64,000 nt of DNA from JAAELZ01 sp965237995. GTDB taxonomy: Bacteria; Pseudomonadota; Gammaproteobacteria; Arenicellales; Poriferihabitantaceae. This document shows positions 45,325 through 54,180 of this stretch, one piece after another (within the stretch, counting starts at the first letter, position 1; each line of letters starts with the position of its first letter). Made by a program: the position numbers and the translations under genes. The stretch lies in contig CBDEGO010000002.1 in the NCBI GenBank assembly GCA_965237995.1, forward strand, positions 620,001 to 684,000, given 5' to 3'. The notes below the pieces were generated by a model. It did not search any database. It worked only from the letters and a program-made list of their open reading frames with translations, and was not told the DNA's origin.

Positions 45325-46147
45325 TTAGTGGCTCGCTGTCACCAAACAACTCAATGAAGCAAATAGAGCTTCATACGAACACTTTTGCTCTCCCTCATTT
45401 TTTGGAGATAGTTCTGTTATTTCTAGGCCTACCAGCTTAGCTTCTGACAGAACTAAGCTAAGTACTTTATCAACATGCTCTCGAAACAATCCATCTTCGA
45501 CACTATATTCTGCTACAACTTCAGAAGGGTCGTATACATCCGTGTCGATATGAATATAAACAGCTTTACCCTGAATTCGCTTTGTAAGCTTATCTATATC
45601 TGATTCAATTTCTTCCTTAGACAAAGTCATGATATCGTTACGGATAATGAACTCTTGTTCTGCTTTATCTAAATCTCGGCCTCCAATGTGAATAAGGTTT
45701 TTAGCCTCGAGCCCACCGCCATATCCGCTGTCCCACTCACCCATCGCTGCCGTAATTGGCATACCTCCGAGATAACCGCTAGTGCTAGTTTCAGGAGTAT
45801 TTAAGTCTCCGTGAGCATCGAAGTACAATATTACAACATTGGGTAACTCAGAAATAATTACTGGTAATGAGGCAATGGCTGAAGCACAGCGAGGTGTGAT
45901 CAATATTGGAACGTGATATTTAGTTATTGACTCTTTTATAGCCTGTGTAACTGTAGAAAAAGTAGTTTTAGACACTATTAAGAGCAAGATGCCATGGTAA
46001 ATCCCTCGGTCGTTGGGGGCTCCCGTATAACTTCATTGGAGCGTCTAAATAAGTGGCTAAAGCTGTTGTAAAAGAATGGCATTCATCCATTGCTTCTGAC
46101 GACCTATCTCCAGCAAACCCATTAACTCCTAAACACAAATATTTCAT
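45325..46147 (-). pseudogene. Arginase/agmatinase-family gene, frameshifted
   Basis: From the ATG at 46147, which has GAGGAAAC before it, the frame reads MKYLCLGVNGFAGDRSSEAM to LPWHLALNSV and stops. In another frame the protein continues SKTTFSTVTQAIKESI and carries the ureohydrolase metal motifs FDAHGDLNTPE and HIDTDVYDPSE. The break is near 45975 (a 1-base gain or 2-base loss). Joined, the product would be about 272 aa, the usual family size. A 220-aa piece could start at an internal TTG but would lack the N-terminal strand. Confidence 0.75.
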
Positions 46148-46233
46148 AGTTTCCTCAACGTTACAAATTCAATAAAAACTGGAATCTAGTTGGAACGGCT
46201 CTATTTATTCTAATGTGATGCATATGCAATTTA

Positions 46234-46665
46234 CTATGTGTTTTTACAGTCGCTATTTACATATGAATAAACTTCTATGTCTGTGCGTTTTTCCCATCCT
46301 CGACTAGACCAGTACTTTTTGGCTAATTTATTTTCACTGAGAATGTGAATTTGAGATCTATAGATATCTTCCTGCTTTAACCCTTGAATGCAGCGTGATA
46401 GCAAAACTGTGGCAATGCCATTTTGACGCCAGTCAGAGGAAACAGCTAGATGTTGTATATAGCCTCGTCTTCCATCATGACTAGACATAATAGTGCCGAT
46501 AATTTGGTTACTTTCCTCAGCTACAAAGCTTAATTTTGGGTTTCGTTTCAAACACTTTTCAATGCCTTCTCTAGAATCAGTACTGCGAAGGTGTACTCCC
46601 TCAGTTTCTTTCCAAAGGGTAATTATTCCATCGTAGTCTGATATTTGCATTTCACGGTATTGCAT
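46234..46665 (-). CDS. GNAT-family N-acetyltransferase
   Basis: A 143-aa acetyltransferase with IQHLAVSSDWRQNGIATVLL as beta-4 and acetyl-CoA loop and AKKYWSSRGWEKR near the end. Third GNAT of this region, not closely similar to the others. Substrate unknown. Confidence 0.86.
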   Translation of the reverse strand: MQYREMQISDYDGIITLWKETEGVHLRSTDSREGIEKCLKRNPKLSFVAEESNQIIGTIMSSHDGRRGYIQHLAVSSDWRQNGIATVLLSRCIQGLKQEDIYRSQIHILSENKLAKKYWSSRGWEKRTDIEVYSYVNSDCKNT

Positions 46666-46739
46666 GATTCAAACTCATTTATATGCGTAAGAATAGTACA
46701 TCTATTCAAAAGCTTGAGTGCCTATAGCCCTTTCGATAA

Positions 46740-47156
46740 CTACGGTTTACGTAAAACCTCGATAGACCACTTGGGTTTGATTTCGTCAAAATCATAGCGC
46801 TCATGGATATTAATAGATGCAGAAGAATCCATCACCACAGGGATACTCTTAATTCTTTTAAATGCTACCCAATGCCAATATCCTGTCCCATTTTCTTCAT
46901 GATATTTAGTAGCTAGTAAACATTCATCAGGTAAGTTATCCCAAGAAGTAAAAGGCTGTTCGGCTGGCGTAGTATCAACTCCGAATGAGCGTAATAATTT
47001 TCTTACGTGCCCAGTATCCGAAAATAACATTTCATCACCAGCATGAATTCCCATCGAATTAGCTTTAGATTTAGCCTCAGAATAGGTAATGCCTACAATG
47101 TTAGCGACTGAGGCTATTCCGCAACCATACGGCTCTTCTTGCACGATTACATTCAT
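46740..47156 (-). CDS. C39-like papain-fold cysteine peptidase domain protein
   Basis: The 138-aa protein has EEPYGCGIASVANI with the catalytic cysteine, YWHWVAFKR with histidine and VVMDSSAS with an aspartate, in the order of C39-type peptidases. It lacks a transporter domain and leader, so it may be a stand-alone peptidase or an inactive relative. The dispersed repeat copy at 47186 lies 30 bp upstream with a promoter aimed at it. Confidence 0.7.
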   Translation of the reverse strand: MNVIVQEEPYGCGIASVANIVGITYSEAKSKANSMGIHAGDEMLFSDTGHVRKLLRSFGVDTTPAEQPFTSWDNLPDECLLATKYHEENGTGYWHWVAFKRIKSIPVVMDSSASINIHERYDFDEIKPKWSIEVLRKP

Positions 47157-47171
47157 TTTGCTTTAAGTTGT

Positions 47172-47250
47172 GACTGTCTCAAACGAGTATGTTTTTGGTA
47201 GTTGATAAAGTCAAGCCCAACCGGCAGCGTGTTGCCCTGTTGAGGCAGTC
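47172..47250 (-). repeat. Dispersed cassette repeat, copy 3, with outer inverted repeat
   Basis: AGTATGTTTTTG (47186), N9, AAAGTCAAG, N16 and TTGCC. Outside these, GACTGTCTCAAAC (47172) pairs with GTTGAGGCAGTC (to 47250) at 12 of 13 positions. On the minus strand GTTGGGC, which fits the integron R' consensus GTTRRRY, directly precedes TTGACT-N17-CATACT, which faces the C39-like gene. Confidence 0.65.
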
Positions 47251-47305
47251 ATATAGTATATGCTATCTTAAATTATTAGAATCACTTAGCCATCTGAGCG
47301 GCCAA

Positions 47306-47834
47306 ATGTTATCGTTTAAATATAGCTACAGATTACGAAAAATTCTATCAAGAAAACCGAAACGGGCTTGGGAAACCTACTGCGGAGTTTCTGGCGTTTT
47401 TTGACGAGTACCGCTTTACTGCAGCAACAGTATTAGATGTAGGATACGGCCAAGGTCGAGATGCATTATTCATAGCACGGCTTGGTCATGTCGTGATTGC
47501 GATAGATTTATCGCCTACAGGAATACGCGACTTAGAGCTGGATGCCCGTACGGAGGGGCTTAAAATAATTACTGAAGTAAGTGATATTCGTCATTATAAG
47601 CCCACATCTAAATTCGAAGTTATTTTGATAGATAGAACACTTCATATGCTGACGAAGGAGGACCAAAGAACGACTTTGATAAGCCTCTTAATTCTTTCAA
47701 AAAGTGGCTCCCATCTATTGATTGCTGATGAAAAGTCGAATATCCCAGAATTTAAAGAAGTATTAAAAAAGTCGGCTATAAACTGGACAATAAACATGGA
47801 TAAAAGAGGCTATCTATTCGCACGCCGAGAATGA
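47306..47834 (+). pseudogene. Class I SAM-dependent methyltransferase, frameshifted near the start
   Basis: The body reads IATDYEKFYQENRNGLGKPT, then VLDVGYGQGRDALFIARLGH (SAM motif I) and FEVILIDRTLHML to ADEKSNIPEF. The only nearby ATG (47306, MLSF) is in another frame; removing one A from TTTAAATATA at about 47318 joins them. It is the only plus-strand gene in the cassette-like stretch. A non-ATG start further in cannot be excluded. Confidence 0.65.
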
Positions 47835-47840
47835 TCGAAT

Positions 47841-47921
47841 TGTATGCTTTTGCGTTTTGATAAAGTCAAATTCTACAAGCGCTTAGTTGCCCACAGCGGC
47901 CAGTCGCCGTGGGCGTTAGGT
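47841..47921 (-). repeat. Dispersed cassette repeat, copy 4, with attC-like hairpin
   Basis: TGTATGCTTTTG, N9, AAAGTCAAA, N16, TTGCC: the same spacing as copies 1-3. It is followed by GCCCACAGCGGC-N5-GCCGTGGGC and GTTAGGT at 47915, a perfect fit to GTTRRRY. Read on the minus strand ACCTAAC (47921) to GTAGAAT (47870) has the outline of a short integron attC site. It separates the methyltransferase from the P460 gene. Confidence 0.6.
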
Positions 47922-47928
47922 AGTTCTT

Positions 47929-48486
47929 TTACTTTTGTAAACTTAGTGTCGGGTATGCTTCGGTATAAACCCAATCATTCGCTTTAGCCGGTACATGACA
48001 ACCTAGGCAGTCACTTGCATAGTCAGCTGACGCATTCTTACTGGTGTCGTCTGCCTTAAAGAGTGCCCACCCCCAACCTTCCCCCCAGTTACTATTGTCT
48101 GGGAAACGATCTGTTGCATCTTTTATCATCACAAACCACTGCTTTATACCACTGGTCGCGAAACTAACGCCCTCTCCAGTACTGTAAGTACCCGCCTGTG
48201 AACTACGTAACTCCTTAACTAGAATTGCACCATCGGGAAACTTGCCCGTTTCTCGATATGCGTCTATCGTTTCTTTTTCGGTGTACACATCGTGAAAGCC
48301 ACTTGCACCACCTTCTGGTACATACCAAGAACCCAAGTGAACCAAGTCCCTACGAAAATCATCAGGTAAACTGATATTTCCTTGTCCATCAACATAAGGA
48401 GAAAAATCGCTGGCCTGAATGGTCATCGATAACAGTAGCGTCATCAGCCCTAAGAACGCGGTCAATATGGTAAGTTTTAGTTTCAT
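47929..48486 (-). CDS. Cytochrome P460-family haem protein
   Basis: The 185-aa protein has a signal peptide (LLLSMTIQASD) and a C-terminal haem-binding CLGCH. The DFRRDLVHLGSWYVPEGGASG N-terminal strand and LRSSQAGTYSTGEGV region fit the cytochrome P460 family. Characterised members oxidise hydroxylamine or bind NO in the periplasm. GAGG precedes the start. Both ends adjoin intergenic repeats, so it may be a cassette gene too. The specific reaction is not known. Confidence 0.82.
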   Translation of the reverse strand: MKLKLTILTAFLGLMTLLLSMTIQASDFSPYVDGQGNISLPDDFRRDLVHLGSWYVPEGGASGFHDVYTEKETIDAYRETGKFPDGAILVKELRSSQAGTYSTGEGVSFATSGIKQWFVMIKDATDRFPDNSNWGEGWGWALFKADDTSKNASADYASDCLGCHVPAKANDWVYTEAYPTLSLQK

Positions 48487-48811
48487 AATCGTTAGCCTCT
48501 ATAATGTAATGTGAAGCACTAGCACCTCAAATAATAAACGGCAATTATCGCCTTTAGAGCCATGATTACAGGTATCCCGGCGACTCAAAAAAGCGCCTGA
48601 AGGATTTAATATCACAATAATTGCACACCGAACGAGTTCAGACGTGTGCAGATAATTAATGAATGTTTAACAACTTATTTGACTGCCTTGGAGTACATCT
48701 AGTAGCAAACAATTTTTGAGTATGGCTAGCGGCGATCAGTCACAACTTCATATCAGTAAGACTACATTTAACCCTTTTCAGCTAATCAGTACCCCTTGCT
48801 TACTGAAGCAA
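48487..48811. other. 325-bp intergenic region without a supported gene
   Basis: No open frame or repeat of note. The P460 promoter must be here; TTATAG-type hexamers occur near 48500. CGAACGAGTTC and similar short dyads are present but not convincing. Confidence 0.4.
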
Positions 48812-49383
48812 CTAGTCATTGAAGTTCGTATTTTCAGGTCGGCTTGCTAGTTTTTGATTAGTTTCTGCCTTTAGAAACAATGCATGGTCAAATTTTTCAA
48901 TGAATTTTTCAGCTCTTTTAACAGGGTTATGTAAATATTGGTCTGAGCCTTTCATTTTGCGAGCATTTAGAGACTCGGTGTTTAGTAAATCAAAGTCTAC
49001 CATTTCAACAGTACAGTCCCAACCCTCATACTTTTGTCCCCATCCTTTACGATGATGAGAAATTAATTGTTCATATCGTGAGTAGCCATGATAGTCGAAT
49101 GTGGTATCTCCATCTGTCACAAAGACATGATACCCCGAAAAGTCTTTAATTGGTTTTATCCAAACAGCGTAAAAGTCAGAGGGTGATTATTTAGATATAC
49201 CCCTGCCAAAATATGACACGCTCCATGGCCAAAAAAAGCTCTGTCTGGTAAAGCCCAACGCTTTACAGGGTCCTGTTTAACGCCTGATCTTAATATATAC
49301 ATTCTGGGAGAATGGGAAATAACCACAGGAAACAGCCAGTCAAGTAATCCATAAGACTGACCAGCATTTATCGAAAATGGTGT
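48812..49383 (-). pseudogene. Unrecognised gene with frameshift
   Basis: In one frame from about 49383 the text reads GLLDWLFPVVISHSPRMYIL to FFGHGACHILAGVYLNNHP. Near 49180 it changes frame and continues SDFYAVWIKPIKDFSGYHVF and TTFDYHGYSRYEQLISHHRK to the stop. The two halves read as one gene of about 190 aa. I do not recognise the family (HGACHILAGV is its most distinctive segment). Its 5' end is unclear and may be truncated. Confidence 0.5.
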
Positions 49384-49484
49384 TTATGAAAATCGTTCCC
49401 CTCTCAGACTATTTAACCATTTGGTACAACTAAAAACCACTCTCGAAAAAGATTCTCAGGATAACGATTCTTTACCCCAAAACA

Positions 49485-49517
49485 AAAACAGCAGCGCGGT
49501 TAAGCACTGCTGTTTTT
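49485..49517. terminator. Bidirectional rho-independent terminator
   Basis: AAAAACAGCAG, a short CG-rich loop region, and CTGCTGTTTTT form a strong stem with A- and T-runs on its outer sides. It ends the leftward DUF533-type gene and marks the right border of the mosaic region. Confidence 0.8.
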
Positions 49518-49562
49518 ACAATTGGGCAATCGGCGTTTAGAATCTGCCCGTTGTAAGTAGCC

Positions 49563-50492
49563 TTAGGCGTATAAGGAAGGTGCGCCTAGTTGCTGGTGAA
49601 TTTGGTTACTCATCTCGTGAGAAATACCGAGTCCTTCACCCAGTTGGTGCAAATACTGCGCCTCTTTGTTGGTGTCTAAATCAATCGCCATCAACGACAC
49701 CGCATAAACTTGCTGCTGCATCCCATCTGGAATACTTTGGGCAAACTCAGCTACGTCTAACGGTGCATTAAACTCAGCTTTCACAAAGGCAGCTTCTTCA
49801 GGTGAAATGTCACCTAGCTTACCTACAATATTATCTTGCTCAGCCTGATCGATGGAACCATCTGACTTTGCAGCATTAATCATCGCACGGATCATTAATG
49901 ACGCTTGATCTAATGCTTGAGATTGATCCGCACCTTCAGGTAAAAATTCGCAAGAATGACTCGATGTATTCGGTGCCTCTTTATTTTGGCTTTGTGCATA
50001 TTGCGTAACCGCTGCACCAAGTAGACCGCCTAGGCCACCACCGCTGCTACCTGCTTGTTGACCACCACCGCCAAGTAAACCACCTAGGATGTCACCCATT
50101 GGATTGTTAGCCGCTTGCGATTGTTGTTGGCCGCCTTTCATTAAGCCACCTAACAATCCGCCTAGACCGCCACCACCTTGCTGCTGCTGTTGACCGCCTT
50201 TCATTAAGCCGCCTAATAACCCACCTAGACCACCGCCACCTTGCTGTTGCTGCTGTGACTGACCACCTAACACACTGCCTAAGACATCGGCCATTCCGCC
50301 GCCGCCCTGCTGTTGACCGCCTAACAAACCGCCCAACACATCAGCAATATTGCCACCACCTTGCGTTTTCTGCCCGCCACCTAAAGCCGCGCCAAGCACG
50401 TTAGTTAACACACTACCGCCAGAACCTTTAGAAAGTGCGCCATTACCTAAAAGGCTACCTAAAATTTTTATCGTATCGACTGCATCGACCAT
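49563..50492 (-). CDS. DUF533/YebE-type protein with Gly-Gln repeats and TerB-like tail
   Basis: The 309-aa protein begins with LGSLLGNGALSKGS and then has a long low-complexity region of GGLLGGLMKGG and QQQQ runs (about residues 35-165). The C-terminal TerB-like helical domain (ALDQASLMIRAMINAAKSDG, IDQAEQDNIVGKL, DLDTNKEAQYLHQLGEGL) is diagnostic for the YebE/DUF533 group. Function unknown; family members are often membrane-associated. It is followed by the terminator at 49485. Confidence 0.85.
   Translation of the reverse strand: MVDAVDTIKILGSLLGNGALSKGSGGSVLTNVLGAALGGGQKTQGGGNIADVLGGLLGGQQQGGGGMADVLGSVLGGQSQQQQQGGGGLGGLLGGLMKGGQQQQQGGGGLGGLLGGLMKGGQQQSQAANNPMGDILGGLLGGGGQQAGSSGGGLGGLLGAAVTQYAQSQNKEAPNTSSHSCEFLPEGADQSQALDQASLMIRAMINAAKSDGSIDQAEQDNIVGKLGDISPEEAAFVKAEFNAPLDVAEFAQSIPDGMQQQVYAVSLMAIDLDTNKEAQYLHQLGEGLGISHEMSNQIHQQLGAPSLYA
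50120..50255 (-). repeat. In-gene tandem repeat, about 66 bp x 2
   Basis: Two consecutive near-identical units encode GGLGGLLGGLMKGGQQQ-type segments of the DUF533 protein. Such repeats can expand or contract by slippage. Confidence 0.7.
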
Positions 50493-50715
50493 GTTGATTT
50501 CTCCAAAATAATTAATGGGTTATTAGCTCAATTATCCTCTAGTTAACCCGTAACTAAAAGTCCATATTAAGATGAGCCAGATACCTTATATTATAGCACA
50601 AATAAGCCAAACGGTATTTTTTGAGCGTTAAAAGGAAGTAATGTAAGACGTTCCTAACCAAGCCGCTAAACCTAATATTCGCCAGATATTCTAGGTTTAC
50701 AGCATCTACGCCCGT

Positions 50716-50721
50716 TATAAT
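50716..50721 (+). promoter_or_regulatory. Perfect -10 hexamer upstream of the DUF971/ubi genes
   Basis: TATAAT lies 29 bp before the GTG start at 50750. A TTTACA at 50696 is only 14 bp away, so the -35 element is poor. The short leader and lack of a Shine-Dalgarno sequence suggest a short-leader transcript. Confidence 0.5.
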
Positions 50722-50749
50722 CAGACATCATTTTTAATGTTGTGTCCAC

Positions 50750-51109
50750 GTGCAAGCCAAACCTACCAATATTACTTATCATCAAAACTCTAGACAGCTT
50801 GAAATAAGTTTCGACGACGACAACACTTATACAATGAGCGCTGAGTTCCTGCGCGTTCATTCTCCTTCGGCTGAAGTACAAGGCCATGGCCCCGGCCAAG
50901 AAGTGTTGCAACTGAACAAAGAACAAGTGGCTATCGAAGCCATAGAACCAGTTGGAAACTATGCCGTCTTATTGCGCTTTAGCGATCAACATGACACAGG
51001 TATTTTTTCTTGGGAAACGTTATACGACCTAGGTTCAAAGCAAACTGAATATTGGGCTGATTATCTTAGTCGCCTCGAACAAGCTGGACATGCTCGTCAA
51101 GCAAACTAA
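50750..51109 (+). CDS. DUF971 protein (gamma-butyrobetaine hydroxylase N-terminal-like)
   Basis: The 119-aa protein reads ITYHQNSRQLEISFDDDNTY, then EFLRVHSPSAEVQGHG and GNYAVLLRFSDQHDTGIFSW and YDLGSKQTEYWADYLSRLE, the complete DUF971 domain. Such small proteins often lie beside ubi or iron-sulfur genes; a role in Fe-S handling has been suggested for relatives. The start is GTG at 50750 with no clear ribosome-binding site. It leads into ubiE. Confidence 0.85.
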   Translation: MQAKPTNITYHQNSRQLEISFDDDNTYTMSAEFLRVHSPSAEVQGHGPGQEVLQLNKEQVAIEAIEPVGNYAVLLRFSDQHDTGIFSWETLYDLGSKQTEYWADYLSRLEQAGHARQAN

Positions 51110-51162
51110 GTCCAAACGAAACTTTACAGATAGGCTCCATTAATTTTAGGGATACCACTATT

Positions 51163-51912
51163 ATGTCAACAGATCAAAAAACCCATTTTGGCTACCGCAC
51201 AGTAGACGAGTCGGAAAAAGCTGGATTGGTCGGCGATGTTTTTCGCTCAGTGGCGGGAAAATACGACATTATGAATGACCTGATGTCGATGGGCCAACAT
51301 CGACTCTGGAAGGCCTTTACCGTGCGGCGCAGCGGACTACGCCCAGGTGATGAGGCGCTAGATATTGCCGCAGGCACAGGTGATTTATCGCAAAAATTTG
51401 CCGACCAAGTAGGCGCCCATGGCAACGTAGTGATGACAGACATTAACTCCGCCATGCTAGAACAAGGTAAGGCGCGCATGATAGACGATGGCTACGTGGG
51501 CAATATTGAATATGGTATTGAAGACGCCGAGACACTCAGTTTTGAAAACAACCGCTTTAACTGTGTGTGCATTTCCTTTGGTTTACGCAACGTCACCCAT
51601 ATTGATAAAGCGCTAGAACAGATGCACCGCGTCACGAAGCCAGGCGGTCGCTTATTAGTGCTTGAGTTTTCTAAGCCTACAAACCCTTTGCTGTATAAGG
51701 CATACGAAGCCTATTCCTTTAATGTTATACCTAAAATCGGTGAAATAGTGGCAAATGATAGGGATAGTTATCAGTACCTAGTCGAATCTATTCGAAAGCA
51801 TCCCGATCAAGACACCTTAAAAGGGATGATGCTAGAGGCGGGGTTTGATGAAGTCAAAGTACACAACCTGCACGGTGGGATTGTGGCATTACATATCGGC
51901 TATAAATACTAA
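51163..51912 (+). CDS. ubiE: Ubiquinone/menaquinone C-methyltransferase
   Basis: UbiE is the SAM-dependent C-methylase of ubiquinone (and menaquinone) synthesis. The 249-aa protein has THFGYRTVDESEKAGLVGDV, YDIMNDLMSMGQHRLWK, ALDIAAGTGDLSQKFA (SAM motif I), FGLRNVTHIDKAL and LEFSKPTNPLL, all UbiE hallmarks. It is the first of the compact ubiE-ubiJ-ubiB run. Confidence 0.97.
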   Translation: MSTDQKTHFGYRTVDESEKAGLVGDVFRSVAGKYDIMNDLMSMGQHRLWKAFTVRRSGLRPGDEALDIAAGTGDLSQKFADQVGAHGNVVMTDINSAMLEQGKARMIDDGYVGNIEYGIEDAETLSFENNRFNCVCISFGLRNVTHIDKALEQMHRVTKPGGRLLVLEFSKPTNPLLYKAYEAYSFNVIPKIGEIVANDRDSYQYLVESIRKHPDQDTLKGMMLEAGFDEVKVHNLHGGIVALHIGYKY

Positions 51913-51913
51913 A

Positions 51914-52516
51914 ATGTCTACCATTAAGCTCATTGAGCGAGCCGGCAATTTTGTACTCTCGCTTGACCCAGAAACTGCCGAGCAAATCTCTAGCTTCACG
52001 GACAAGGTGTTTTGCATTGAGCTTGTAGAACCCTCGTTTACAATATATTTACTGCCTTGCATTGACGGATTTACTCTTGAGAAACACATCACGACTCAAG
52101 CCGATGTCACGCTATCAGGTTCCATGCTTTCTTTCGTTAAACTAGCTAGAGAAGGCGCGCATAGCGATGTATTTCATACTGGTCGCATTCGCATGACTGG
52201 AGACGCTGAATTAGGTCAAGCCTTTCAAAATGTCATGATGCAATTAGACATTGATTGGGAAGAAATTACTTCTAAGTTTGTCGGTGACTTCGCTTCACGG
52301 CAAATTCACCGTGTATTCGACGAAGTGAGTTCTTGGTTTGGAAAAAGCAAAACCCAGTTCAAGCAAAACCTAGGCGAAGTATTGCAGGAAGAGTGGCGCA
52401 CCGTTCCTTCTCCCGTTGAAGTGGAACGCTTCACCACTGACATTGAGAAACTACGTGCCGATACCGACCGATTGCAGGCACGCATAGAACAGTTTTTATC
52501 GACTAAAAAAACCTAA
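51914..52516 (+). CDS. ubiJ: Ubiquinone biosynthesis accessory factor UbiJ (SCP2 domain)
   Basis: The start is the ATG at 51914, one base after the ubiE stop; the open frame extends further upstream but inside ubiE. The 200-aa protein has an SCP2 lipid-binding domain (FTLEKHITTQADVTLSGS, GDAELGQAFQNVM) and a C-terminal coiled coil (EKLRADTDRLQARIEQFL), the UbiJ architecture. It helps assemble the soluble Ubi complex. Confidence 0.93.
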   Translation: MSTIKLIERAGNFVLSLDPETAEQISSFTDKVFCIELVEPSFTIYLLPCIDGFTLEKHITTQADVTLSGSMLSFVKLAREGAHSDVFHTGRIRMTGDAELGQAFQNVMMQLDIDWEEITSKFVGDFASRQIHRVFDEVSSWFGKSKTQFKQNLGEVLQEEWRTVPSPVEVERFTTDIEKLRADTDRLQARIEQFLSTKKT

Positions 52517-52525
52517 TAGTCGTCC

Positions 52526-54151
52526 ATGCAAAATATCAATCATTTACTTCGTATCGCCCGTGTCACCAAGCAATACGGTCTTGAAGAATTTTTTGCTGGC
52601 ACTTCTTTTTACAAAAAATTCAAATGGGTGTTTCGCTGCATACCCGCTTCGCGCAGATTCAAACAGGAAACCCGTGGCGCGCGCCTACGTTTAGCGCTGC
52701 AAGAATTAGGCCCCGTTTTCATAAAGTTCGGGCAAACCTTATCAACTCGACCTGATTTAATTGCAGCCGATGTCGCCATTGAATTAGTCAAGCTACAAGA
52801 TCAAGTGCCACCATTTAGTGGCAAACAAGCAAAAGAAATTGTCGAGCAAGCCTACGAAGAGCCACTTGATCAGCACCTTGCCAGTTTTAATGATCAACCC
52901 ATGGCGGCCGCCTCTGTGGCGCAAGTACATGAAGCAACATTGCATGACGGCAAAGAGGTCATCGTTAAGGTCATTCGTCCAGACATCCGGCCTGTTATCG
53001 ATCGCGACATCGCGCTTTTATACCGCATCGCAACCTTGTTAGATACTCACTGGCCAGAAGCCAAACGCCTAAACCTAATGGAAGTCGTCGAGGATTACGA
53101 CAACACCATTCACGACGAACTAGACCTCATGCGCGAGGCGGCAAATGCCAGCCAGTTGCGTGTCAACTTCGAAGGCTCACCGCTAATTTATGTGCCAAGT
53201 GTTTACTGGGATCATTGCCGAGAAAGGGTCATGGTGATGGAAAAAATAGACGGTATTCCCATTCGCGACACCCAAGACATTATTGCAGCCGGCATTGACT
53301 TAGTCGATCTGAGCAATAAAGGCGTAGAAATCTTTTTCACACAAGCTTTTAGAGATGGTTTCTTTCATGCCGACATGCACCCGGGCAATATATTTGTCGG
53401 CCTAAATGGGCAATATCGCGCCGTCGATTTTGGCATTATGGGCAGTTTATCGGACGGCGACAAACGTTACTTGGCGGAAAATTTTCTAGCCTTTTTTAAT
53501 CGTGACTACCGCGGTGTTGCAGACGCGCACATTCGCGCAGGTTGGGTACCTGCCGACACACGGGCTACTGATTTCGAAGCGGCTATTCGCACCGTGTGCG
53601 AGCCTATATTCGCTCGCCCAATTAAAGACATTTCATTTGGCCGCTTTTTGATGTCGCTGTTTCGCACCGCTAGGCGTTTTAATATGCCCGTACAACCACA
53701 GCTCGTGTTGCTACAAAAAACCTTGCTCAACATCGAAGGCTTGGGCCGCAGCTTAAACCCTGACTTAGATTTATGGGACACCGCCAAGCCATTCTTGGAA
53801 CGATGGATGTCCGACCAAGTTGGCCCAAAAGCGGCCGTGCGTACCATTAAACGTGAATTGCCTAAACTTTTTACACTTGCCCCTGAATTGCCTGCTCTGT
53901 CACATGAGTTATTGCGAAGAGCACGAGATGAAGACTTAATGATTAAAACCCAATCTCAACAAATTGAGCAACTTAGCAAGCAACTCAATAAAGACTCTAT
54001 GCGCCAAAACGCCATTTTATTGACAGGTGTGTTATTGTTTGCCAGCATGATTTTATCCAATAGTCATTGGAGCTACAGTGCACAAGTAGCGCAAGGCTTA
54101 CAAATTCTATCTGTTTTAGTGTTAGGGATAGGTTGGTTGCGTTCGCGTTAA
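52526..54151 (+). CDS. ubiB: Ubiquinone biosynthesis kinase-like protein UbiB
   Basis: UbiB is an atypical ABC1/ADCK-type ATPase needed for ubiquinone synthesis. The 541-aa protein shows FIKFGQTLSTRPDL (the KxGQ motif), AAASVAQVHEA, EVIVKVIRPDI with the lysine, FHADMHPGNIF and AVDFGIMG. Two hydrophobic segments at the C-terminus (about residues 495-540) anchor it to the membrane. It follows ubiJ after 9 bp. Confidence 0.96.
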   Translation: MQNINHLLRIARVTKQYGLEEFFAGTSFYKKFKWVFRCIPASRRFKQETRGARLRLALQELGPVFIKFGQTLSTRPDLIAADVAIELVKLQDQVPPFSGKQAKEIVEQAYEEPLDQHLASFNDQPMAAASVAQVHEATLHDGKEVIVKVIRPDIRPVIDRDIALLYRIATLLDTHWPEAKRLNLMEVVEDYDNTIHDELDLMREAANASQLRVNFEGSPLIYVPSVYWDHCRERVMVMEKIDGIPIRDTQDIIAAGIDLVDLSNKGVEIFFTQAFRDGFFHADMHPGNIFVGLNGQYRAVDFGIMGSLSDGDKRYLAENFLAFFNRDYRGVADAHIRAGWVPADTRATDFEAAIRTVCEPIFARPIKDISFGRFLMSLFRTARRFNMPVQPQLVLLQKTLLNIEGLGRSLNPDLDLWDTAKPFLERWMSDQVGPKAAVRTIKRELPKLFTLAPELPALSHELLRRARDEDLMIKTQSQQIEQLSKQLNKDSMRQNAILLTGVLLFASMILSNSHWSYSAQVAQGLQILSVLVLGIGWLRSR

Positions 54152-54180
54152 AGTCTCAATAAACGACAGACATACCGTAT

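Noticed and set aside
29594..48500. Canonical integron with integrase and standard attC sites
   Set aside because: No intI gene is visible and only one repeat copy (47870-47921) has an attC-like outline; the others fit the consensus only in part. It is kept as a cassette-like region, not called an integron.
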